DNA of 64,000 nt, taken from assembly GCA_905182175.1 (NCBI GenBank), contig CAJJAT010000008.1, positions 180,973 through 244,972 of the forward strand. The letters run 5' to 3'. The stretch comes from Flavobacteriales bacterium UBA1494. Its GTDB lineage: Bacteria; Bacteroidota; Bacteroidia; Flavobacteriales_E; Vicingaceae. The translations under genes were made by a program, and so were the position numbers. Below the pieces are notes generated by a model. It saw only the letters and a list, made by a program, of their open reading frames with translations. It did no database searches and had not been told where the DNA came from. The number at the start of each line of letters is the position of its first letter. Positions within the stretch are counted from its first letter, which is position 1. Positions 18,916 to 28,070 of this stretch are shown here, in pieces.

Positions 18916-19500
18916 ATGAAAACAAAGCAATTTTACAATACAATATCACCGCTGTATTTTATTATTGATTTCTTTCTGTCGAATCACAAAAAGCACCTTA
19001 TTAAAGCGGTCAATCAATACCCTACTGCTACTATTTTAGAAATTGGAATTGGACATGGAAAACATTTAAAACACTTTAACTCGAATCGAATTACAGGAAT
19101 TGACAACTCTGAAAAAATGTTAGCACGTGCAAAGGCTAATAGCCACCATACGGTTATATTAAAACTATTGGATGCAACAGAGGTTAAAACATTGAATCGT
19201 CAGTTCGATATTGTTATACTTTCCCATATTTTGAGCACAAGTAACCAGCCAAACAAAATACTCCAAGCAGCAAGTTCCGTATTAAATAAGGGTGGCAAAT
19301 TAATTATAATCAATCATTTTAGCTCTCATTCATTACGCGGTTTCTTGGAAAAAACTTTCCAACCGATTGCTAAAATTTTTCATTTTAAATCGTATTTCCC
19401 CCTTGAAAACTTAACCGCATTAAAAACCTTTCGACCATTGAAAGCGCTTAAATTTGGGATCTTAAACAGCTACAAACTTTTAATTTTTGAAAAAACTTAG
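18916..19500 (+). CDS. class I SAM-dependent methyltransferase
   Basis: This 194-aa methyltransferase has motif I ILEIGIGHGKHL (about 39-50), the acidic loop ITGIDNSEKML (about 58-68), and FDIVILSHIL (about 97-106). It resembles small phospholipid or quinone N/O-methyltransferases of the UbiE/PmtA type, but the substrate cannot be assigned. The C-terminal part has the hydrophobic, aromatic stretches typical of membrane-associated relatives. Its end overlaps the next gene by 14 bp, which suggests coupling. Confidence 0.83.
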   Translation: MKTKQFYNTISPLYFIIDFFLSNHKKHLIKAVNQYPTATILEIGIGHGKHLKHFNSNRITGIDNSEKMLARAKANSHHTVILKLLDATEVKTLNRQFDIVILSHILSTSNQPNKILQAASSVLNKGGKLIIINHFSSHSLRGFLEKTFQPIAKIFHFKSYFPLENLTALKTFRPLKALKFGILNSYKLLIFEKT

Positions 19501-19999
19501 TCTCAACCATTTAACCCTTGTAATGAGCTTACTCTTTAGTTTATTTATTTACCTGTTCTATAGAAGCGAGCAAACTGTTGTTAACGAAATCTTTCAGTTT
19601 TTATTTACAGGGCAGTTGTACTTTCATCTAAAGCACATTATTTCCACTACTATTTTACTTCCCAACTTTTTAGTTTTTTCCTTACCTGAAGGGTTGTGGG
19701 TTCTTGCGGTTACGATCGCTTCCAAGAATTTCTTCTTAAAAATAAATGGACATTCATTTCAACTGGCAATAACTCCCATAATCATTGCTATTTTGCTAGA
19801 ACTATTTCAGTTAGGTGGAATTACAAATGGCACCTTTGATTGGTGGGATTTAATGAGCGCAATTTCTTTTTGGAGTGCAGGCTACTTTTTGCTACCCAAT
19901 GCGTCCAACAAACAAGAATTATTTAAACGTTTTAATTCGAATTCATTCATTTGTTTAGCTTCCTATTTGGCGCTTTACCTTTCACATGTGTCTGTTTAG
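19487..19999 (+). CDS. small integral membrane protein, VanZ-like
   Basis: This 170-aa protein has about four hydrophobic helices. Its third region, ELFQLGGITNGTFDWWDLMSAISFWSAGYF, resembles the conserved Asp-rich segment of VanZ-like proteins. No enzymatic motif is visible. It overlaps the methyltransferase start-to-stop (14 bp) and is followed by a secreted amidase-like gene, so a short operon is likely. The VanZ link rests on a single motif. Confidence 0.65.
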   Translation: MKKLSLNHLTLVMSLLFSLFIYLFYRSEQTVVNEIFQFLFTGQLYFHLKHIISTTILLPNFLVFSLPEGLWVLAVTIASKNFFLKINGHSFQLAITPIIIAILLELFQLGGITNGTFDWWDLMSAISFWSAGYFLLPNASNKQELFKRFNSNSFICLASYLALYLSHVSV

Positions 20000-20043
20000 G
20001 TAATAATTACCTTCAGAAAATGAACTCTATCCTTATACCCCAT

Positions 20044-21426
20044 ATGAAAAAAACAATATCTGTCTTGTCCCTTTTAATTACCATAATTTCGACTGCTTCA
20101 GCTTGTTCTGCTGTATTTGTAAAAAAAGGTCAAATGTATTTGGGTAAAAACTTTGACTGGTACAGCGGCAACGGAATAATTTTACAAAACAGACGTGGAA
20201 TGAAAAAGGTTGCTTACGGTTTAGATACTAATAACGTAGTTGGCTGGACTTCTAGATATGGGTCTATTACCTTTAACCAAGTTGGAAAAGAGTTTCCATA
20301 TGGCGGAGTAAATGAAAGAGGTTTAGCGATAGAGATGCTTTGGTATTCTGACAGTTATTATGAAGAAAGTGGAAAGCCTACTCTTTCTGAGTTAGAATGG
20401 GTTCAGTACAACTTAGATAATTACAAAACCGCTGCTGAAGTTCAATTTTACTTAGATTCCATGAACATTAATCCCGTTCATTCAAACTTACATTACATTG
20501 TTGCAGATAGAGGAGGCAGATCATTTGTAGTTGACTTTGTGAATGGAAAAGCAGTAGTCAGTAATACAAAGGACGAGTTTCAGGCATTAACGAATAGCAA
20601 CTATAAAAGTTCCTTGACCTATTTTGAAAAAAATAAAGATAAAATTAATTTTGAATCTCGAGAGTCTGAGGACCGATTTTGTCAGTTAACAGACAACGTT
20701 CAGAGAAGAGATACAAGAAGAATTGAATCTATGTTTACCCTATTAAAAGAGAGCAGCGAAGAACGAGACAATTACAAAACCTACTGGACAATCGTTTACG
20801 ATTTGGGCAATATGATGCTGTACTTCAAAAGCTTCGACAATCAGAAAGTGAAACAAATAAATTTAGCCGACATTGGCTTATCAAAATCTTCTGTGTCCTA
20901 TGCCATGGACATTAACATTGACCAAGTCCATTGGAAAAAGTATACTGCTGACTGGAATTTAACATTGTTAAGCTCTTCTATGAAGCAAGCAGGGATTCTT
21001 TTGAACCTAGATCAGGCCAATCAGCACATGATGCAACCAGACCAGTTTGTGATGGATGATATTTACAGAAATGAGCATGAGGATTTGAAAGTTATATTTT
21101 CAATTAAAAACCAAAAGGGCTTAATTTTTTATTCCTTAATGAAGGGTGAAGAAAATTACAAAAGATTCAGAGGCACAGTTTCTGCGTTAACTAGAGCGAA
21201 TGCCAAAACAATTAAAAGAGTGCACTACTCTCTGCGCAAAGGGGAATATGCTTTAGCAGCCTTCCACGATAAAAACTCTAATTCCAGATTGGACAAATTT
21301 ATTGGAATTCCGACTGAACCAACTGCATTCTCAAATGGTAAAAAAGCAAGCTTTGGTCCACCAACATTTGAACAAGTAAAATTCAAACTTCAAGATAAGT
21401 TGGTATTGCCGATTAAAATTCGATAA
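20044..21426 (+). CDS. linear amide C-N hydrolase (choloylglycine hydrolase-like Ntn family)
   Basis: This is a secreted Ntn-type amidohydrolase of about 460 aa. The start at 20044 was chosen over upstream options because it gives a clean signal peptide (MKKTISVLSLLITIISTASA) ending just before Cys21. In this family the first residue of the mature enzyme is the catalytic Cys, followed here by SAVF. GKNFDWYSG, FPYGGVNERGLAIEML and ADRGGRSFVVD match the family. The C-terminal half (after about residue 300) is less typical and may be an accessory domain. The amide substrate cannot be told. Confidence 0.82.
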   Translation: MKKTISVLSLLITIISTASACSAVFVKKGQMYLGKNFDWYSGNGIILQNRRGMKKVAYGLDTNNVVGWTSRYGSITFNQVGKEFPYGGVNERGLAIEMLWYSDSYYEESGKPTLSELEWVQYNLDNYKTAAEVQFYLDSMNINPVHSNLHYIVADRGGRSFVVDFVNGKAVVSNTKDEFQALTNSNYKSSLTYFEKNKDKINFESRESEDRFCQLTDNVQRRDTRRIESMFTLLKESSEERDNYKTYWTIVYDLGNMMLYFKSFDNQKVKQINLADIGLSKSSVSYAMDINIDQVHWKKYTADWNLTLLSSSMKQAGILLNLDQANQHMMQPDQFVMDDIYRNEHEDLKVIFSIKNQKGLIFYSLMKGEENYKRFRGTVSALTRANAKTIKRVHYSLRKGEYALAAFHDKNSNSRLDKFIGIPTEPTAFSNGKKASFGPPTFEQVKFKLQDKLVLPIKIR

Positions 21427-21570
21427 TTCACTTTGTTCACATGATGGATTAAACAGGTTATTTTCAAAACCTTCCGCTTACTCGCCCCCGCTGTATTAAA
21501 GGCACTTTTTACTAAAGTTAAGAAGGGTATTTAGCGCAATGTATGTTGACTTTATACTCAAATCAAAAAT

Positions 21571-22134
21571 CTAATTCTGTTGAGTAGCCGGTAATTTTAA
21601 CTCCCCTGCTTCCATTTTATGAAACTGAACGGCAAGGTGCGCTAAAAATGAGGTAATGCCGGTAATAGCACCTTGTGTTTGCTCGCTAATTTCCTTTTGC
21701 TTTAAACGCATTACTAAAAAGCCATAAACACCGTGCACTGCCACATCTACTTGATTTATTAAATCCTGCCCTACTGATTTTACCGTCAACTCTTTTAACG
21801 AAGGGCGGGCAGTTTCATACAAATCAATATAGGTTTGATCTTGGTAGGTAGTTAAAAGCTGATCGTGCAAATCTTGCAATTGAAGCTTTACTTCTTTTAG
21901 CTCTCGTAAATGACCTGACTGCTGTAATTGTTGACGTTGCATTTTTTCAATTAACTCAGCATACCATTTCTTAATCTCTAACTTTACTTCATTAGGCTGG
22001 TCAAATCGTTGAACAATATTGCTATCCAATTGTGATAAATCAAACTTAAAGGAGCGAATAATATCTTCTATTTGGTACATGTAAAGTAAGTATTCGATAA
22101 TATTAGTTCTTCTTTTTTCTCTAGAAATTAACAT
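21571..22134 (-). CDS. DUF4924 family protein
   Basis: This is a 187-aa mostly helical cytosolic protein found across Bacteroidota. The N-terminal REKRRTNIIEYLLYMYQIEDIIRSF and the C-terminal GAITGITSFLAHLAVQFHKMEAGEL are characteristic. No catalytic motif is present. It starts about 45 bp from the divergent DUF1853 gene. Confidence 0.82.
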   Translation of the reverse strand: MLISREKRRTNIIEYLLYMYQIEDIIRSFKFDLSQLDSNIVQRFDQPNEVKLEIKKWYAELIEKMQRQQLQQSGHLRELKEVKLQLQDLHDQLLTTYQDQTYIDLYETARPSLKELTVKSVGQDLINQVDVAVHGVYGFLVMRLKQKEISEQTQGAITGITSFLAHLAVQFHKMEAGELKLPATQQN

Positions 22135-22178
22135 ATGCTTTTGGTAATTTAATCTAAAGCAAAATTGAGATTTATTTG

Positions 22179-23066
22179 ATGAATTTGAAACCTGAAATAC
22201 AAGCCAATTTAAAACAAATTGATGAAATAGAGTCTAAATTTCATCGAGACCTATTAGCATTGCTTTACTCACCCTTTGTTTTTGCTGACTTTTTTCCTAA
22301 AAATTTCCAGTTTAAACTGTTAGAATTTCCAAATTTTGAGAAATTACTTACCTGGTTCAGAAGCATTGAATCAAAACCGCACCCTACAAACTTAGATCGA
22401 ATTAGACTAGGCAAGTACGCAGAAGAATTAATGTTATTTTACTTTCAAAACAGTAATTACTTTTCTGTGATTGACGCCAACTTGCAACTCATAGATGGAA
22501 AGATAACAGTTGGAGAAATTGACTTTTTATTGGAGGAAAAACAGAATCTTGAAAAAATCCACTTAGAACTGGCCATTAAGTTTTTCTTAGAGGTTACTGT
22601 TGACGGAAGTGTGGAGTGGATTGGACCTTCAACCAAAGACAACCTTTCCAAAAAGCAATCGAAGTTGATGAACCGCCAATTAAAGATTCCTAAGCAGTAC
22701 CCTCATTTACTTCCATTTCATCTACAATTGATAGAATTTAAGCCTCAAATTTTGCTAAAGGGTGCTGCTTTTATTGAATTTAAAAAGTATACCTTGTCGG
22801 AAAACCCACTAAAGAATGCGTGGTGGCTGCATGTTGAAGAATTAGACTCAATCAAACAACCGAACTTACTGTTCGCAATTGTTCCCAACAGAAAAGATTG
22901 GATTTTTCCATTTAATAAGAGATTAGAACGCATGAACTTCCAACAATTAAAATTTGAAATTTCAGATTATTTAGAATTACAAAATGAAATTATGATAACG
23001 CGCTTTTTAAAAGACGGCACACCGATAGACCGAGGATTTATCGTTCGCTCAAATTGGCCGCATTAA
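22179..23066 (+). CDS. DUF1853 family protein
   Basis: This 295-aa protein matches DUF1853: LLALLYSPFVF near the start, RLGKYAEELMLFYFQ (about 70-85), and VGEIDFLLEEKQNLEKIHLELAIKFFLE (about 110-137). The order Glu, then GEIDFLL, then ELAIKF resembles a PD-(D/E)xK nuclease core, so a nuclease-like fold is plausible, but no activity is known. The TTG one codon earlier is a poorer start than ATG 22179. It converges on the LytTR regulator gene with a 4-bp overlap. Confidence 0.8.
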   Translation: MNLKPEIQANLKQIDEIESKFHRDLLALLYSPFVFADFFPKNFQFKLLEFPNFEKLLTWFRSIESKPHPTNLDRIRLGKYAEELMLFYFQNSNYFSVIDANLQLIDGKITVGEIDFLLEEKQNLEKIHLELAIKFFLEVTVDGSVEWIGPSTKDNLSKKQSKLMNRQLKIPKQYPHLLPFHLQLIEFKPQILLKGAAFIEFKKYTLSENPLKNAWWLHVEELDSIKQPNLLFAIVPNRKDWIFPFNKRLERMNFQQLKFEISDYLELQNEIMITRFLKDGTPIDRGFIVRSNWPH

Positions 23067-23800
23067 AGGCTCATTTTATCTTTTAACTTTGCTGCCTGTC
23101 TTCTTGAAATTTCAATCTGCTTACCATCTGTTAATGTAACTCGTAACCCCCCGTTAAACCAGCTTTCCATGCTTTCAATCCAGTTTAAATTTATTATAAA
23201 TTTACGATTCGCTCGAAAGAACGATTTACCATCAAGACGCTGCTCTAAGTTATTTAGTGACTTCAATATCAAAGGTTTATTTTTTTCAAAATAAACTCGA
23301 ACATAATTCCCCTCCGATTCAAATGCACTAACGTCTTTTAATCGCACAAACCAACATTTCTCCCCGTCTTTTACGAAAACCTGATCGTTTGGGCCGAGTT
23401 TTTTTGTTGAATCTTCCTCCTCTTCTTGGTCAATAATCTCTTGATCGTCTTTTGCACTTTCATTCAATTTATGAACACAGTCTTTCAATCGATCTTTATC
23501 TATGGGCTTTAACAAATAATCAAAAGCATTTACCTCGAAGGCTTTCAATGCATACTCATCATAGGCCGTAGTAAATACTACTTGAGGAACAAATGAAAGC
23601 TCTTCCAATAAATCGAACCCTGTTTTTGCAGGCATTTGAATGTCTAAAAAGATTAAATCAGGCTTTAATGCTTCAATGTTTTTCTTTGCATGGTCGGCAT
23701 TATGGCTCTCTCCAATAATTTCAATTTCAGGATAATCTGCCAATAAATTAGTAAGTTCTTTTCTAGCTAATCGTTCGTCATCAATAATTATTGCTTTCAT
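23063..23800 (-). CDS. LytTR family response regulator
   Basis: This is a 245-aa two-component regulator with an N-terminal receiver (acidic pair IIDDE, phosphoacceptor Asp53 in FLDIQMP, FTTAY, LLKPI) and a C-terminal LytTR DNA-binding domain (about 145-245, with FEKNKPLILKSLNNLEQRL and FRANRKFIINLNWIES). A short Glu/Asp-rich linker lies between them. It is encoded right after its sensor kinase with an ATGA overlap, so the two are co-translated. Targets are unknown. Confidence 0.93.
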   Translation of the reverse strand: MKAIIIDDERLARKELTNLLADYPEIEIIGESHNADHAKKNIEALKPDLIFLDIQMPAKTGFDLLEELSFVPQVVFTTAYDEYALKAFEVNAFDYLLKPIDKDRLKDCVHKLNESAKDDQEIIDQEEEEDSTKKLGPNDQVFVKDGEKCWFVRLKDVSAFESEGNYVRVYFEKNKPLILKSLNNLEQRLDGKSFFRANRKFIINLNWIESMESWFNGGLRVTLTDGKQIEISRRQAAKLKDKMSL

Positions 23801-24888
23801 AGTTCTTCGTTTTTATCGTCAATATTACTTTTTAGCACTTTTATCTCTTTTATTTTATCCGGAATAGTAACTACTGCAATTACAGTACCCACTTCAGAAT
23901 TCTTAATCGTTAACTCCCCTTTTTCTCCGTATAATAAAAACAATCGCTGTCTGCTATTTAATAGCCCAAAGCCAGGCTCTCGATCCGTTTCTTCTCTAAA
24001 GTTTCCTGTATTTTCTATTGACACTTTCAAATTATCTCCTTTTTGTTTTGCCCTAATCGTAATCGTTCCCCCCTTTGCCAATCTGCTAATTCCATGCTTA
24101 ATTCCGTTCTCGACCAACGTTTGTAATAACATGGGTGGCACTTTATAATCCTTCGTATTTTCATCGATATCATAACTTACTTGCAATCTTTCTTCAAAAC
24201 GAGTTTGCTCCAAACTCAAATAATCATTCAACAACTGTAATTCTTGTTTTAACGGAATAACCTTATGCCTTCCCATCAATAGAGAGCTTCGCAAAATATT
24301 AGAAAGTTGAGTAATTGAATCTTTTGATTTCTCAGGGTTCTCATCTACCAAAGCTCTAATGCTATTCATAGAATTGAAAATAAAATGGGGGTTAAGTTGG
24401 GACTTGAGTTTATTTAACTCAACTTCTGTACTTAATGCCTGCCATTGTAAATTTTTAATTTCTTCTTTTCTGTAATTCTGAATAAAATGGAATAAGAAAT
24501 AAAGCAATGACCATAGAATAAAAATAACTGAAAGACTCAATGTATTCTGAAGAATTTCTAGGGTATTGATGATCACTTGCTGCCTAACAATGATAATTTC
24601 AAAGAAAAAAGTGTGGAGAAAGAAAAATGACATTCCACATAAAATTGAGGTCAAAACAACACGAGGAATTAAATCAACAATTTTAAACTTAAGCCAGTTT
24701 AACTGCAAGATTAGCACTCTGTACGTGTGAGAAACAAGAATACCCAACACAAATGACATCACCGAGTAGGTGACCAAGTAAAAATCTACAGCCCTACCCT
24801 CTAACTGATTAAGCACCCACATTATTATAACGTAAGTCAACCAGCCAATTCCTTGACAAACCCAATACAATTTTAATTTAGACATCAT
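23797..24888 (-). CDS. LytS-type sensor histidine kinase
   Basis: This 363-aa membrane kinase has four hydrophobic helices (about 10-140), a coiled linker (about 145-160), the phosphoacceptor block LKSQLNPHFIFNSMNSIRALV (about 165-185) and a HATPase domain with VENGIKHGIS, SIENTGNF and GFGLLNSRQRL. It belongs to the His_kinase family that pairs with LytTR regulators, and here it immediately precedes one. The stimulus is unknown; there is no periplasmic sensor domain. Confidence 0.92.
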   Translation of the reverse strand: MMSKLKLYWVCQGIGWLTYVIIMWVLNQLEGRAVDFYLVTYSVMSFVLGILVSHTYRVLILQLNWLKFKIVDLIPRVVLTSILCGMSFFFLHTFFFEIIIVRQQVIINTLEILQNTLSLSVIFILWSLLYFLFHFIQNYRKEEIKNLQWQALSTEVELNKLKSQLNPHFIFNSMNSIRALVDENPEKSKDSITQLSNILRSSLLMGRHKVIPLKQELQLLNDYLSLEQTRFEERLQVSYDIDENTKDYKVPPMLLQTLVENGIKHGISRLAKGGTITIRAKQKGDNLKVSIENTGNFREETDREPGFGLLNSRQRLFLLYGEKGELTIKNSEVGTVIAVVTIPDKIKEIKVLKSNIDDKNEEL

Positions 24889-25091
24889 AAAAGAGCAACG
24901 GTACTAGTAATTTATAAATTTATGTTTATTAATTTTATTATGGAATTGAGAATTTTGAAAAACTCCATCCGAATATTAAAACACTCTAGGTGTGAAACCA
25001 AATTAGCCTCATTTTAATGCTAATTCCATTGAATTACACCAATGGAGAAATTCATTTACAAGTGGAGATATAATTACCTATTTCAAAAACA

Positions 25092-25643
25092 ATGAACAAT
25101 AAAATAATTGCATTTCTCTTTTTTACAATCGCCTCTCTTTCTGCCTTTAGCCAAGCCAGAGAGGATAACAGCAGACCTTCTGCGACAAAAGCAACAAACA
25201 AGAATAAAGGCTTTCAATTAGATAAAGTAGTTGTTGGAGGTAATTTTGGAGCTCAATTTGGAGATTTAACGTTAATAGAGATTTCCCCAACTGCGGGTTA
25301 TAAACTCACCAAGAATTTGCTTGCAGGTGTTGGTGCAAGATACATTTACGTGAAACCACGCCTCTCAACTTCAACAAACATATTAGGTGGAGCCGCATTT
25401 GCGCAGTATCTTTTATTTGAACAATTTGTTGCTCATGCGGAATTGGAATATTTAAGTTTTGAGAATCCAAACATTCGAGACGAACGTATTGATTTTTTTA
25501 GCCCTCTAATTGGTGCAGGATATCGGGCAAGTATTGGCCGCAGATCTTTCGCTAACTTTTTAATTCTATTTAATTTAAATGATGATATTAACTCTCCGTA
25601 TACCAATCCGATAATTAGGGTAAACTTTGGATTTGGATTATAG
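25092..25643 (+). CDS. outer-membrane beta-barrel protein, hypothetical
   Basis: This is a 183-aa secreted protein with signal peptide MNNKIIAFLFFTIASLSAFSQ. The mature part alternates hydrophobic and polar residues in about eight strands (VVVGGNFGAQFG, LLAGVGARYIYV, FVAHAELEYLSF, PIIRVNFGFGL), ending on an aromatic/hydrophobic residue as outer-membrane barrels do. It is close in size to OmpX-like barrels. No specific function. It is divergent from the sensor kinase gene. Confidence 0.75.
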   Translation: MNNKIIAFLFFTIASLSAFSQAREDNSRPSATKATNKNKGFQLDKVVVGGNFGAQFGDLTLIEISPTAGYKLTKNLLAGVGARYIYVKPRLSTSTNILGGAAFAQYLLFEQFVAHAELEYLSFENPNIRDERIDFFSPLIGAGYRASIGRRSFANFLILFNLNDDINSPYTNPIIRVNFGFGL

Positions 25644-25710
25644 ACTTGAGTTTAGTTATTCGAAAAGATTCAGAATAACTATAAATAGCAAGATTTAATA
25701 TACATTAATG

Positions 25711-25829
25711 AATAGCCTGCAAATTATAACAAGGTTCAAGAAAAAAATTGCTTTTAATAAGCGGAGTAATCAGAAGCTTTCTGAGAAAGCTAATAACTAT
25801 TTCGTTGAATAACAAATTTACAGGCTATT
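25711..25829. repeat. near-perfect inverted repeat around a 90-bp AT-rich core
   Basis: AATAGCCTGCAAATT at 25711-25725 is mirrored by AAATTTACAGGCTATT at 25814-25829 (one mismatch in 15). The pair brackets about 90 bp of AT-rich sequence with no reading frame. The size would fit a small non-autonomous mobile element or a long hairpin. No flanking target duplication is clear. Confidence 0.45.
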
Positions 25830-25895
25830 ATATATAACGCTGTCAAACTTATACCTTATAATTTCTAAAAACCTAACTAATAATCGAATTCAAGG

Positions 25896-26498
25896 TTATA
25901 AGCTAGTTGGAATTACTACTCGATCATTTTTCCACTTGCCAGACCAATCTTCATAAAGGATTATTTGTCCGTTTTTATCTAAAAATTCCCCTTTTTCATT
26001 TTGCTTGATGTAAACAAGTTTTCCTTGCTCTAAAAACGAAAGAACAACCGCTAGCAATTCATTGGAACTGACCCGATTTTCAATATTAACGCCAACAGCG
26101 TTGTTTTTTAAGTCCATTTGCATCCCAACTAAATCTGGCAAATAAGTTCCTACTACACTTCCTTTTTTAAAATCCCGCTTGTTTTTTCGCTCATACGCTT
26201 TACCCAACTTCAAAGCTCTGCGTTTACCAATTTTCTTGCTCAATAACACCATCCAATATGCATGACGGACAGCATCAGCTTTACTCCCACTTTTTATGTT
26301 CCCTTCAAAATAATTGGTAGCCCCTAAACTATCTAATTTTACTAGTGCTTGTTGAGTAACTTGATATGCTATCTTAGCCTTAAAAGGATGAGCCAAAACC
26401 CATTTTTTTTGAGCTACACCCAACTGCATGAAAGCCGAACGCTGAGCAAGTGAGCTAATCGAGGATAGAAATAAATAAACAAGAACTATTTTATTCAT
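25896..26498 (-). CDS. secreted DUF6973-like protein
   Basis: This protein of about 200 aa has a signal peptide (MNKIVLVYLFLSSISSLAQ) and the motif GSKADAVRHAYWMVLLSKKIG (about 70-90), which is typical of DUF6973 proteins; a His/Asp-containing helix such as this could be an active site, but no activity is known. The start is ambiguous: an ATG three codons upstream (26507) would overlap mtgA by 17 bp, and 26498 gives the cleaner signal peptide. It is probably in one transcript with mtgA. Confidence 0.75.
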   Translation of the reverse strand: MNKIVLVYLFLSSISSLAQRSAFMQLGVAQKKWVLAHPFKAKIAYQVTQQALVKLDSLGATNYFEGNIKSGSKADAVRHAYWMVLLSKKIGKRRALKLGKAYERKNKRDFKKGSVVGTYLPDLVGMQMDLKNNAVGVNIENRVSSNELLAVVLSFLEQGKLVYIKQNEKGEFLDKNGQIILYEDWSGKWKNDRVVIPTSL

Positions 26499-27186
26499 AC
26501 CACTCACTTAAAATCCCTTCTCCTCCAAGATTATTCATTTGCCGCAGCACCCAAAGCTTTCTTTTTTGCATGTATGCCTTAGGTTCGGCTAGCGAATAAA
26601 AAAGAGGATTGGGCAAAGAAGTAGCAACCAATGCGGCTTCTATTCTCCCCAATTTAGATGCCGATTTTTTAAAATAATTTTGACTTGCTGCTTCAATTCC
26701 ATAAACACCCTCCCCTAGTTCAACTACATTTATATATACTTCCATAATTCGTTCTTTTCCCCAAACAAATTCAATTAAAAAAGTAAAATAAACTTCAAGG
26801 CCCTTGCGAAAATAACTTTTAGTGGGCAATAAGAATACATTTTTTGCTACTTGCTGAGAGATTGTACTTGCTCCTCGTTTTTTCTTAGAGTCTTTATTTG
26901 TTTCTATAGCTTTCCTAATCGCTACAATATCGAATCCGTTGTGATTCAAAAATTTCTGATCTTCAGAAGCCATAAAAGCCAACGGTACAGAAGAATCAAT
27001 TTCCTGTATGCTCTTCCAACGGTAATCAATTGAATAGTTTTCCTGCTCCCACCATTTATAAACCATCATGCCACTAATTGGTGGCGCAACGTACTTGTAT
27101 AAAACAACTACGCCAACACTCAACAAAACACTCATTAACAAGAGTTTTAAGCCCAAAAAGAATAAATATAGTACTATTTTTTTCAC
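26491..27186 (-). CDS. mtgA: monofunctional biosynthetic peptidoglycan transglycosylase
   Basis: MtgA polymerises lipid II into glycan strands. At 231 aa it has one N-terminal membrane helix (about 4-30) and a GT51 domain: the catalytic Glu in ASEDQKFLNHNGFD (about 71-84), then KKRGASTISQQVAKNVFL (about 100-118) and WGKERIMEVYINVVELG with the second Glu. There is no transpeptidase domain, as expected. It overlaps the following DUF6973 gene. Confidence 0.94.
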   Translation of the reverse strand: MKKIVLYLFFLGLKLLLMSVLLSVGVVVLYKYVAPPISGMMVYKWWEQENYSIDYRWKSIQEIDSSVPLAFMASEDQKFLNHNGFDIVAIRKAIETNKDSKKKRGASTISQQVAKNVFLLPTKSYFRKGLEVYFTFLIEFVWGKERIMEVYINVVELGEGVYGIEAASQNYFKKSASKLGRIEAALVATSLPNPLFYSLAEPKAYMQKRKLWVLRQMNNLGGEGILSEWYE

Positions 27187-27245
27187 CTTCTAAAAATACT
27201 CTGAACCATTTTGATTTACTACTGTTATTGTAAATAAAAAGAGTT

Positions 27246-27755
27246 ATGAAAAAGTTGAGTATTGCAGTAGCTATCTTCGCATTAGTTGCATGTGGGGGAG
27301 AAGCAAATAAAACAGAAACAAAGAAAGTTGAAACAACACCTGAAGTAATGGAGGAAGTTGTTGAGGAAGAATTAGAAAAAGAGTTAGTTGAAATTAATGT
27401 TGCTGCTACTGGAGAGAGCATGGCGGAGATTGCATTTGAACCAAAAGCAATTTCTGTTCCCGAAGATTCTAGAGTAAGATTAGTATTTGAAAACAAAAGC
27501 TCAGCTGAAGGAATGTTACACAACTTTGTATTAGTTGAGTTGGGTAGCGGTGCCGAAATTGCTATGGCAGGAATTAAAGCTGGTGCCGAAAATAACTTCG
27601 TACCAAAAGACGACAGAGTTATCGCTTACACTGCAGTTAGCAACATGGGTGAAACCTTAACAATAGAATTTGATGCCCCTGCTAAAGGTTCTTATCACTA
27701 CGTTTGCACATACCCAGGACATACTAGTATGATTGGACGATTGAACGTTGAGTAA
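27246..27755 (+). CDS. plastocyanin/azurin-like copper lipoprotein
   Basis: This is a 169-aa lipoprotein (LVAC lipobox, Cys16) with an acidic, Glu-rich linker and a C-terminal cupredoxin domain. The type-1 copper ligands are visible: His in MLHNFVLV, then Cys, His and Met in CTYPGHTSMIGRL at the end. Such auracyanin/azurin-like proteins carry electrons in the periplasm, often to a cytochrome oxidase or from a quinol oxidoreductase. It is monocistronic, with a strong terminator directly downstream. Confidence 0.9.
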   Translation: MKKLSIAVAIFALVACGGEANKTETKKVETTPEVMEEVVEEELEKELVEINVAATGESMAEIAFEPKAISVPEDSRVRLVFENKSSAEGMLHNFVLVELGSGAEIAMAGIKAGAENNFVPKDDRVIAYTAVSNMGETLTIEFDAPAKGSYHYVCTYPGHTSMIGRLNVE

Positions 27756-27775
27756 ATAATGTAATCAATATAGCT

Positions 27776-27808
27776 AAAAACGCCACTGTGAAAACAGCGG
27801 CGTTTTTT
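27776..27808 (+). terminator. intrinsic terminator after the cupredoxin gene
   Basis: The inverted repeat AACGCC-A-CTGT, loop GAAA, ACAG-C-GGCGTT is followed by TTTTT about 20 bp after the stop codon. Confidence 0.85.
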
Positions 27809-27830
27809 GTTAGCTGTAGCGATTAATCAA

Positions 27831-28020
27831 CAGCAAAAAGCAAACTTTTTTATCATTGCCATTATTGAGAATGAAGTGAAATGGAATGTGGTAATCGCTA
27901 AAGCCACAGCGAATGAAGTGCAACGAAATGAAGCAATCCGATGTTTTATTCACAAGATTGCTTCCTGCCTCGCAATGACGTTCGAATTAATCTTTGCAAG
28001 TTAAACACAGCAAAAAGCAA
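27831..28020. repeat. degraded dispersed repeat unit
   Basis: The stretch contains GAATGAAGTGAAATGGAAT, GAAATGAAGCAATCCG and AAGATTGCTTCCTGCCTCGC, the arms of a widespread bacterial repeat whose ends read like a sequence and its reverse complement (CATTGCGAGG...GAAGCAATC). It is flanked by direct copies of CAGCAAAAAGCAA (27831 and 28008). No gene is supported here. Confidence 0.6.
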
Positions 28021-28070
28021 TTTTTTTCGATCATTCCTATTGTTTCGCTCGGAAGGTAGTGATAAGTTTG

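Noticed and set aside
27807..28004. 65-codon plus-strand reading frame
   Set aside because: It lies in a degraded dispersed repeat and its translation is not protein-like.
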